Origin: an uncultured Bacteroidales bacterium
GTDB taxonomy: Bacteria; Bacteroidota; Bacteroidia; Bacteroidales; Muribaculaceae
Length of the DNA: 11,992 nucleotides
Direction of reading: 5' to 3'
Assembly: GCA_900549375.1 (NCBI GenBank)
Contig: URNY01000086.1
Coordinates: forward strand, 1 to 11,992
Positions 5,896 to 11,992 of the stretch are shown here, piece by piece. The position numbers and the translations under genes are program-made. Numbering within the stretch: position 1 is the stretch's first letter; the number at the start of each line of letters is the position of its first letter. The notes under the pieces are model-generated. The model did not search any database, was not told the DNA's origin, and saw nothing but the letters and a program-made list of their open reading frames with translations.

Positions 5896-7692
5896 TTATC
5901 TGTTGGCGCGTTTGCGCTCGTTTTCGTCGAGTATGATCTTGCGCAGACGGATATGATTCGGCGTCACCTCCACATATTCATCCTCCTTGATATATTCCAG
6001 CGCCTCTTCGAGCGAGAAGACCACCGGAGGCACGATTCTCGCTTTGTCGTCGGCCCCCGAAGCACGCATATTCGTAAGCTTCTTCGATTTGGTGACGTTC
6101 ACCACGATATCGTTGTCTTTGGCGTTCTCCCCTACTACCTGTCCGGCGTAAACCTCCTCCTGAGGGAAGATAAAGAACCGGCCGCGGTCCTGAAGCTTGT
6201 CGATGGCATATGCATAGGCCGTTCCGGCCTCCATTGCTATCAGCGAACCGTTGGTGCGGCGTTCGATATCTCCCTTCCAGGGCTGATACTCGAGGAAGCG
6301 GTGGGCCATGATGGCTTCTCCGGCAGTAGCGGTCAGCACATTGTTGCGCAAGCCGATGATGCCGCGCGAAGGGATATGGAACTCAATATCTATGCGGTCG
6401 TTGCGGGTTTCCATCGACACGATGTCACCCTTGCGGCGCGTCACGAGATCGATCACCTTCGACGAATACTCCTCCGGCACATTTATCGAAAGAGCCTCGA
6501 CCGGCTCGCATTTAACTCCGTCGATCTCTTTTACGATCACCTGCGGCTGGCCTACCTGCAGTTCATAGCCTTCGCGGCGCATCGTCTCTATGAGAATGGA
6601 GAGATGGAGCACGCCGCGACCGAAAACAGTCCATTTATCTTCCGTGGCACCTTTCTCGACCCTCAGCGCAAGGTTGCGGTCAAGCTCGCGTTCCAGACGG
6701 TCGCTGATATGACGGGAAGTCACATATTTTCCGTCTTTACCGAAGAATGGGGAATCGTTGATGGTGAAGGTCATCGACATTGTCGGCTCATCGATGGCAA
6801 TTCGCGGCAACGGTTCGGGGTTATCGTAAAGAGTAAGCGTGTCGCCGATCTCAAAATTCTCAAGACCGACAATCGCGCATATATCGCCGCTCGAAACCTC
6901 CGTAACTTTTTTGCGACCCATACCTTCGAAAGTGTGAAGTTCTTTCACGCGTTGGCGGGTCACTGTTCCGTCTTTCTTGCAGAGGCCGAGTTCCATTCCC
7001 TCGCGGATCGTGCCGCGATGCACGCGGCCCACGGCGATACGGCCCACATAGCTGCTGAAGTCGAGACTCGTGATGAGCATCTGCGGATCTCCTTCGATCT
7101 GTTTCGGCGCGGGAATATATTTTATAATGGCGTCGAGCACAGCCGTGATATCCTGCGTAGGCTTGCGCCAGTCGGTCGACATCCAGTTCTGCTTGGCAGA
7201 TCCATAGACTGTAGGAAAATCGAGCTGCTCTTCGCTTGCATCGAGGTTGAACATCAGGTCGAACACCATCTCGTTCACTTCATCGGGACGGCAGTTTGGC
7301 TTATCGACCTTATTGATCACCACCACAGGTTTGAGGCCCATCTGAATGGCCTTCTGGAGCACAAAACGGGTCTGAGGCATCGGACCTTCGAAAGCGTCGA
7401 CAAGAAGGAGACAGCCGTCGGCCATGTTGAGCACACGCTCTACTTCGCCGCCGAAATCGGCGTGCCCCGGGGTATCGATGATGTTGATTTTGGTTCCTTT
7501 ATAATTGATGGAAACGTTTTTCGACAGGATCGTTATGCCTCGCTCTCGCTCCAGATCGTTGTTGTCAAGTATCAGTTCTCCTGCGTTCTGGTTGTCGCGG
7601 AACAGATGTCCTGCCAGAAGCATTTTGTCGACCAGAGTAGTCTTTCCGTGGTCGACATGCGCGATAATCGCGATGTTCCTAATGTCCTGCAT
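5896..7692 (-). CDS. typA: Translational GTPase TypA/BipA
   Basis: TypA/BipA is a ribosome-binding GTPase of the EF-G/LepA class. It is linked to large-subunit assembly and to growth under cold or stress in other bacteria. From ATG 7692 the protein is 598 residues, the usual family length. A TTG seven codons upstream (7713) is also open, but MQDIRNIAIIAHVDHGKTTL is the conserved family start. The GTP-binding motifs are all present: G1 AHVDHGKT (residues 11-18), G2 region RERGITI, G3 DTPGHADF, G4 NKVDK and a G5-like SAK. They are followed by the EF-Tu-like domain 2, the EF-G III/V-like domains ('RREGYELQVGQPQVI', 'PSRGIIGLRNNVLTATAGEAIMAH') and the TypA-specific C-terminal domain ending KRANR. 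It appears intact. It is transcribed on its own, from a promoter at 7718-7725 to a terminator at 5684-5713. Confidence 0.98.
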   Translation of the reverse strand: MQDIRNIAIIAHVDHGKTTLVDKMLLAGHLFRDNQNAGELILDNNDLERERGITILSKNVSINYKGTKINIIDTPGHADFGGEVERVLNMADGCLLLVDAFEGPMPQTRFVLQKAIQMGLKPVVVINKVDKPNCRPDEVNEMVFDLMFNLDASEEQLDFPTVYGSAKQNWMSTDWRKPTQDITAVLDAIIKYIPAPKQIEGDPQMLITSLDFSSYVGRIAVGRVHRGTIREGMELGLCKKDGTVTRQRVKELHTFEGMGRKKVTEVSSGDICAIVGLENFEIGDTLTLYDNPEPLPRIAIDEPTMSMTFTINDSPFFGKDGKYVTSRHISDRLERELDRNLALRVEKGATEDKWTVFGRGVLHLSILIETMRREGYELQVGQPQVIVKEIDGVKCEPVEALSINVPEEYSSKVIDLVTRRKGDIVSMETRNDRIDIEFHIPSRGIIGLRNNVLTATAGEAIMAHRFLEYQPWKGDIERRTNGSLIAMEAGTAYAYAIDKLQDRGRFFIFPQEEVYAGQVVGENAKDNDIVVNVTKSKKLTNMRASGADDKARIVPPVVFSLEEALEYIKEDEYVEVTPNHIRLRKIILDENERKRANR

Positions 7693-7717
7693 GCTGCTTT
7701 CTCGTAATTTCAAGTTG

Positions 7718-7725
7718 CAAAATTA
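7718..7725 (-). promoter_or_regulatory. Putative -7 element of the typA promoter
   Basis: On the minus strand TAATTTTG matches the Bacteroidetes -7 consensus TAnnTTTG and lies 26 bases ahead of the typA ATG, implying a very short leader. Upstream is T/A-rich sequence, but there is no exact TTTG at the ideal 19-base spacing, so the -33 part is weak. It sits just below the inverted repeat that could end transcription from the tamB-tamL operon. Confidence 0.55.
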
Positions 7726-7752
7726 CAAAAAATCCTTGAAAATTTAATAAGA

Positions 7753-7859
7753 TAATGGGACTAATGGGCCAAATGAGCCCAATGCTAAGCCCAACCCCTA
7801 CTCTCAACTGGCAAGATTTATAAGTTCTATGAGTACCCTCTCTCCCATTAGTCCCATTA
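7753..7859. repeat. 16-bp perfect inverted repeat, possible transcription-ending stem
   Basis: The arm at 7753-7768 (TAATGGGACTAATGGG) is the exact reverse complement of 7844-7859, with 75 bases between them. In a minus-strand transcript the stem would form just after the stop codon of the small membrane-protein gene, and it is followed by T-rich sequence (ATCTTATTAAATTTT). That would suit a terminator or 3' stabiliser for the tamB-tamL operon, although the loop is long for a classical intrinsic terminator. Confidence 0.6.
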
Positions 7860-7887
7860 GCCCCATTAGCCCCATTAATTCCCATGA
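7843..7887. repeat. 9-bp tandem repeat (consensus CCCCATTAG)
   Basis: There are five consecutive 9-base units, reading TCCCATTAG, TCCCATTAG, CCCCATTAG, CCCCATTAA and TTCCCATGA, the last being degenerate. The array begins inside the last codons of the small membrane-protein gene and continues past its stop. On the minus strand each unit reads TAATGGGGC/GAC, so every unit carries an in-frame TAA and changes in copy number would leave the protein end unchanged. Related units in reverse orientation occur at 7754-7795. Arrays like this are prone to slippage. Confidence 0.75.
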
Positions 7888-8180
7888 GGCTCATTGGCGA
7901 TTGTGTCGGCGAGGATGTCGCGGTAGGGCTCAGTGTCGGCGCTTGCGCCGCGCGATTTTCGCTTCCCTCTTTTCTTGCCTGAGCTTCTTTTGCCGGATTT
8001 TCCGCGCTTCCTGCGCGATTTCCCGGCTTCGACATTCTCTCCCGAGAGCGAATCGGCTGCGGGCGTCACGGCGGCTTGTTCGGCTTCGCGCGAGCATCTC
8101 CCCGCCAGCCATAGCATGAGACCCAACAGCAGCACTCCCACCGCAAACCATATCGCTCCCCGTCTCTCCTGCCTGTTCAT
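7875..8180 (-). CDS. Small membrane protein with highly basic tail, coupled to tamL
   Basis: I do not recognise this 101-residue protein. The N-terminus (MNRQERRG) is positively charged and is followed by one hydrophobic helix (about residues 9-27, AIWFAVGVLLLGLMLWLAG). Then come an Ala/Glu-rich linker (about 28-52), a dense Lys/Arg/Ser/Gly block (about 54-78, KSRRKRGKSGKRSSGKKRGK...) and a mildly acidic end (DTEPYRDILADTIANEPHGN). The positive-inside rule suggests an inner-membrane protein with its tail in the periplasm. The ATG follows the tamL TGA by 2 bases with no Shine-Dalgarno sequence, which points to translational coupling and a shared operon with tamB-tamL. Its stop lies in a 9-bp tandem repeat. 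Overlapping frames on both strands look like shadows. The low-complexity basic block leaves some doubt, but position and membrane helix support a real gene. Confidence 0.7.
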   Translation of the reverse strand: MNRQERRGAIWFAVGVLLLGLMLWLAGRCSREAEQAAVTPAADSLSGENVEAGKSRRKRGKSGKRSSGKKRGKRKSRGASADTEPYRDILADTIANEPHGN

Positions 8181-8182
8181 GA

Positions 8183-10528
8183 TCAGAATGGGTAGCCGAT
8201 TGCCAGATGGAAGGCGAAGGCCTTCTTGAAGAGGATGTTGAAATAATGGTTGGTGCCGTTGTAATAGGGCACGTGCAACCCATATCCGAGGTCACCGCGG
8301 ATCACGAGCATACCGATGTCGACACGCAGGCCGACTCCCGTGCCCAAAGCGAGGTCTTTCAAAAATGTCTTCCCCTTGAGCTGACCTCCCGGGCGCAAGG
8401 GATCATTCTTCAGAAGCCATATATTGCCGCAGTCCACGAAAGCCGCTCCATGAAGCACGCTGATTATGGGGAAACGGTATTCGGCATTGAGTTCGAGCTT
8501 GAACGTACCGGTCTGGTCGAAATAGCCGTTCTCGGCGGCTTCCGGCGGCCTGTAGCTGCCCGGGCCGAGCGAGCGGACTGTGAACGCCCGGATGGAGTTT
8601 GCGCCTCCTATATAGAACTGCTCGGAATATGGCACCTCTTTCGCGTTGCCATAGGCATGGGCTGCGCCTATCAACGCGCGGGTCACGAGCCACTGGTCGC
8701 TCCCGCGGACAAGACGGCGGCTATAGACAAGCTGTGCCTGACCTTTCACGAACTGCGAGAAGGGAGTGCCGAACATCCGCTTCTCTCCCTTAACTCCGCA
8801 GAGGCGATAGATGCCGTCGAACACGTTTCCGGCTTCCGTCACGGTGAAGGAGAAATTGATGCCGTTTATCTTCCGTCGCTCCAGGAATTTGTCGAGAGTA
8901 TAGGTGTAGCTCAGCTGAGGAATATACTGGCTCCGGAAACTCAGGGCCACCGCCGGATTCGCATCCATGATGGAATCAAAGGCCGCAGTGGTGTGTATAA
9001 GCTTGTTATACGTAAGCTTAAAGAGCGTGAGCTGGCTGAGTGTGTTTCGCGTAGGATGCCATTCATAGGTGATTCCAGCATTGAAATCGGCGAGCTTGAA
9101 GAAATGCGGACGGTTCATTACGCTCGCTCCCAATGAGATGGTGGTCCAGTTGAGTTCGCGCTCCGTTCGCGGTATAAAACGAGGGGCGAGAAGCCGCGGG
9201 AAGGCGAGCGAGCCGGTAAGTCCGAATTCATAACTGTTGAATATGCTGCCGCTGTTCTTGCCTGTCTGCCATTCATATTCGGCGTTGAAGTTCACCGACA
9301 GTTTCTCTCCTCCTCCGAAGGTATTATTATTGGTAACTCCCAATATCAGCCCCGGGCCTAAATAGCTGTTGGATTTCGAGACCACGTTGGCCTCGAGCGT
9401 AGCCTCCATAGGCCGGTCGAACTGGCAGGTGATATAGACGTCGAGAGTAGGATTCTCTTTCGTGGTGTCGGCAGGAAGAGGCTGAATCTGGATGTTGCCG
9501 AACATTCCCAGACGCGAAAGGCGGTTCTGGGTCTGGTCCATACGCCACACTGAGAAGATATCCCCTTTCTTAAGGGTTATGCATGAGGGAATCACGTTTT
9601 TGCGCAGTCTTGCCGGCCGGAACACTACCAGCTCTCCTCTGTCAGTGGGGATGGTGTCGGGCGTTCCGGGATTGCGGGAACTGCGTCGCAACACGTAGGT
9701 ATGCACGTTTCCTGTGCGGTATCGCAGCTTGGCAATATCGGGGATGTTGCTCGCCAGAGTCATACGCAGGGCGATTCGGTGGGGAGTGATCAGGCTGTCG
9801 GCGAGAAACTCAATATATTCGGGCCTGAAATAATAATATCCTACGTTGCGGAGGAAGTTCGCAATGCGCACTCGCTCGGCGCTAAGGCTGTCGACGCAGA
9901 AGCGCTCCCCTTTCACCAGATATTTGCTGCGACGTGCCAGCCTGTTGATAAATTCGGCAAGTTTCGAATCCCCCTCGACATATTGGAGACTGTCGATGAG
10001 ATATGGCGAAGTCACATCCACATCATACACAATCTTGGCCTTGCGGCTGTTTTTACCCTGTTGGAGCGAGTATCGGGCTGTGGAGCCGAAATAGCCGTTG
10101 TTGTCGAGAATGCTCGTGAGCATCTTCACTCGCGTGTCGGGGCGCACATCGCTCACAAGCACGGGGTCTTCCACGAGTTTTTTGTATAGCCAGCCCTTCA
10201 GCCCTTTTGTCGAATCGTTCCAATGGTTATATACCCACAGTCCGATCGGGAAAGGATTGCGCACATATGGCGTCAGGAACGGCCAGGGATTATTGGGACG
10301 CGCATTCACGGCCTTGGTCATGTCTGAAACCATATCCCCGGGAAGTTTTTCGTTGTCGGCGGGATGTAACTTGAGCTTCATCCCGTTGTAGAGGATGTCT
10401 CCCTCGGCGAGGCGCGAGGTTGTGGAGCACCCTGTGGCCAAAAGCGCCATAAGCATGAGCGCCGGCAGAAAATACAGGAATGCCCGCAGGTTTCGTATGT
10501 CGTATGTTTTCTTAATTCTCGTTTTCAT
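8183..10528 (-). CDS. tamL: TamL: Omp85/BamA-family outer-membrane lipoprotein
   Basis: This Omp85-superfamily protein is the Bacteroidetes lipoprotein counterpart of TamA. With TamB it is thought to help insert outer-membrane proteins or carry lipids to the outer membrane. From ATG 10528 it is 781 residues. An open TTG seven codons upstream (10549) is less likely. The signal peptide ends in lipobox LATGC (Cys34), followed by the typical 'STTSRLAEGDILYNGMKL'. The N-terminal half (to about 380) contains POTRA-like repeats. The C-terminal half is a beta-barrel. It has the loop motif 'GGANSIRAF' (about residue 640), the counterpart of the (V/I)RGF motif of BamA/TamA with Ala for Gly, then 'LGTGVGLRVDIGMLVIRGDLGYG' and a final 'LAIGYPF' with terminal Phe. 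Its start overlaps the end of tamB by 17 bases, and AAAGGAG lies immediately before the ATG. Confidence 0.93.
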   Translation of the reverse strand: MKTRIKKTYDIRNLRAFLYFLPALMLMALLATGCSTTSRLAEGDILYNGMKLKLHPADNEKLPGDMVSDMTKAVNARPNNPWPFLTPYVRNPFPIGLWVYNHWNDSTKGLKGWLYKKLVEDPVLVSDVRPDTRVKMLTSILDNNGYFGSTARYSLQQGKNSRKAKIVYDVDVTSPYLIDSLQYVEGDSKLAEFINRLARRSKYLVKGERFCVDSLSAERVRIANFLRNVGYYYFRPEYIEFLADSLITPHRIALRMTLASNIPDIAKLRYRTGNVHTYVLRRSSRNPGTPDTIPTDRGELVVFRPARLRKNVIPSCITLKKGDIFSVWRMDQTQNRLSRLGMFGNIQIQPLPADTTKENPTLDVYITCQFDRPMEATLEANVVSKSNSYLGPGLILGVTNNNTFGGGEKLSVNFNAEYEWQTGKNSGSIFNSYEFGLTGSLAFPRLLAPRFIPRTERELNWTTISLGASVMNRPHFFKLADFNAGITYEWHPTRNTLSQLTLFKLTYNKLIHTTAAFDSIMDANPAVALSFRSQYIPQLSYTYTLDKFLERRKINGINFSFTVTEAGNVFDGIYRLCGVKGEKRMFGTPFSQFVKGQAQLVYSRRLVRGSDQWLVTRALIGAAHAYGNAKEVPYSEQFYIGGANSIRAFTVRSLGPGSYRPPEAAENGYFDQTGTFKLELNAEYRFPIISVLHGAAFVDCGNIWLLKNDPLRPGGQLKGKTFLKDLALGTGVGLRVDIGMLVIRGDLGYGLHVPYYNGTNHYFNILFKKAFAFHLAIGYPF

Positions 10529-11992
10529 GCTCCTTTTTATTCGTATCAATGGAGTCTGCGGGGAGACCGATGCTGTCCTTCAGGGCCGCAGCCGACGGCA
10601 TCGCGGCCGTCTTATCCTCCCTTTCGGCACGCCGGCGCCGGATTGGGCGGAAGAGATGGAAGAGATTCATCAGCTTTCGCTTCATCACGAAACCGACGCC
10701 CGTCTCCGTGATCTCTCCTTCAAGAATGCTTTCATAGCCGGTGTGACGGAAAAGCTTCACCGACATGTTCAGCGTCTCGGTCTGTTTCAGGATATATTCT
10801 ATCGAAATGTCGCTGATCAGATTCTGGCTCAGGTTTTCGTCGGCGGATGCATCGGTCGAATAGTTGCCGCCAACCTGTATCTTGAATCGATTGTTGAAGA
10901 GCGATTTCGAAACCTGATAGCTGTAGCTGGTCTCCGTCGAGCTGGCGCCGTCGCGCATCCTGTCGTACTGATCGATGCCGAAAGTCAGGTCTACTCCACG
11001 GATATTCTTGGCCGCCCACGAGTTAATCTGCGATTCGAGGAAACTGTAGAGCATATTGCCTCCCAGATTGGCGTTGGCTTTCATGTTCTGCCCGGTATAC
11101 TGGCCGTAAAGCAGAAGGTTCATAGCCTGCGTCTGCCTCTGGTCAGCACTCATCGACTGCAGTTCGTTGCGGATGGAGATGTCGTCGTTGGTGGATAGGT
11201 CGAAGTTTACTTTAGGCACATCGAGTGTCCCTTTGGCCGTGAGCGTCACAAGGAAGTTCACGAGGCGCGAGTTGCCGCCCTGCGACACGGAGGCTTTCAT
11301 CTCGTCCGTAGCCGTGATGTTGAGCGCCGGATTCATCAGGTCGCCGCTCCATACCACCGTACTTGCAGGATTAAAGGTGAACATCTTCTCTCCGACCACC
11401 GGCACCGCGTAGCGGGCGAATCCGTTGCCGAGCGTCAGAGTGCCGTTGAGCCTCATGTCGCCCATATAGTTCTGGAAATAGCTGAGATTTGCCGTCGGCT
11501 GCAGTTCAACCTTGTCGGTGCCGTTGGTTGAGAGCAGAACGGTGGCGCGCGTTCCGGGGGAGATTGTCAGTCCGGCGCGGATCCTCATCGCCATCCCGCT
11601 TTGCACACTGTCGGCTTTCGATACCTGCGTCGTATCGTTGAAATTCACGAATCTAACCACATCCGTCTCTCCCTGTCCCGAAAGCTCTGCGGGAGTTGCC
11701 CCGAGATTATAAGTTATGTCGGTGGTTCCCAATATATTGAGGTTAGCCTTTATATCGAGGAGATTCAGAGATCCTTTCATGCTGCCGTCGAGGTTCACGA
11801 AGAGCTTGCCGTAAAGATCGGCCTTGGAACGCTTGTCACTCTTGATAAGCTGGGTATTGCGGGCGTTCATGGTCAGATTCACCATAATGTCGGAGAATTT
11901 GGTGGCATCCACCGTGCCGTCGAGAGTTATCGGATTGTCGTTGGCTCCGTAAATGCCGAACCTGTCGAAATGAACCACGCTGTTGGCCACCG
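10512..11992 (-). CDS. tamB: TamB translocation/assembly module protein (5' partial)
   Basis: This is the C-terminal 493 residues of a TamB/DUF490 protein. These are long AsmA-like beta-groove proteins anchored in the inner membrane that span the periplasm and work with TamA/TamL in outer-membrane biogenesis or lipid transport. The beginning lies beyond the window. The visible part is almost all beta-strand with repeats of the form 'LNGTLTLGNGFARYAVPVVGEKMFTFNPASTVVWSGDLMNPALNITA', followed by 'LLLYGQYTG' and the barrel-like end 'DLTFGIDQYDR...SYQVSKSLFNNRFKIQVGGNYS', all characteristic of the TamB C-terminal domain. After the domain comes an extra basic segment (RPIRRRRAEREDK) and a polar tail ending NKKEHENEN. 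It overlaps tamL by 17 bases, so the two are one operon. Confidence 0.93.
   Translation of the reverse strand, partial: VANSVVHFDRFGIYGANDNPITLDGTVDATKFSDIMVNLTMNARNTQLIKSDKRSKADLYGKLFVNLDGSMKGSLNLLDIKANLNILGTTDITYNLGATPAELSGQGETDVVRFVNFNDTTQVSKADSVQSGMAMRIRAGLTISPGTRATVLLSTNGTDKVELQPTANLSYFQNYMGDMRLNGTLTLGNGFARYAVPVVGEKMFTFNPASTVVWSGDLMNPALNITATDEMKASVSQGGNSRLVNFLVTLTAKGTLDVPKVNFDLSTNDDISIRNELQSMSADQRQTQAMNLLLYGQYTGQNMKANANLGGNMLYSFLESQINSWAAKNIRGVDLTFGIDQYDRMRDGASSTETSYSYQVSKSLFNNRFKIQVGGNYSTDASADENLSQNLISDISIEYILKQTETLNMSVKLFRHTGYESILEGEITETGVGFVMKRKLMNLFHLFRPIRRRRAEREDKTAAMPSAAALKDSIGLPADSIDTNKKEHENEN

Noticed and set aside
5953..7707. 584-codon plus-strand open frame covering almost all of typA
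   Set aside because: It is exactly antisense to an intact, highly conserved typA, has no protein-family character, and reflects codon bias in the real gene.
7679..8035. 118-codon minus-strand frame running through the 9-bp repeats into typA
   Set aside because: It translates the tandem repeat as a NGANGANGTNG run and overlaps both the membrane-protein gene and the typA promoter and start. The repeat explains the open frame.
8207..9136. 309-codon plus-strand open frame
   Set aside because: It is antisense to the tamL barrel region and has no recognisable protein features.
10395..11198. 267-codon plus-strand open frame spanning the tamB-tamL junction
   Set aside because: It is antisense to the overlapping tamB and tamL ends, both of which have clear family motifs.

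Overview
This window comes from a member of the Bacteroidales, with family Muribaculaceae as a plausible but unproven guess. The evidence is a SusC/SusD pair, an ECF sigma factor directly upstream of susC, a lipoprotein form of TamA (TamL), Bacteroidetes-type promoters (TTTG / TAnnTTTG) and weak Shine-Dalgarno sequences. Every gene I can support lies on the minus strand, so genetic order runs from high to low coordinates. Long plus-strand open frames are antisense shadows.

Right part (7875-11992): an envelope-biogenesis operon. The 3' end of tamB (AsmA-like translocation/assembly protein, DUF490 C-terminus) overlaps tamL (Omp85-family outer-membrane lipoprotein). tamL is followed after 2 bases by a small single-pass membrane protein with a very basic tail. 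A 9-bp tandem repeat and a 16-bp inverted repeat lie between this operon and typA.

Middle (5684-7725): typA/bipA, a ribosome-associated GTPase, has its own promoter. A strong intrinsic terminator lies about 180 nt past its stop codon. Beyond that, 5347-5683 holds the upstream region of the nutrient-uptake locus: two 18-bp direct repeats, short palindromes and a near-consensus promoter.

Left part (1-5322): ECF sigma factor, then susC, then susD (3' end outside the window). No FecR-type anti-sigma gene lies between sigma and susC. susC is broken by a frameshift near 3701-3715, at a point where several residues normally present in the family also appear to be missing, so this looks like a small deletion rather than a one-base error. 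No glycan-degrading enzyme is visible, so the substrate of the SusCD system cannot be inferred.

I see no phage, transposon, CRISPR array, tRNA or rRNA. Most of the window is ordinary core Bacteroidales material. The points most worth a second look are the disrupted susC beside an anti-sigma-less ECF factor, the repeats upstream of that unit, and the unrecognised basic membrane protein coupled to tamL.
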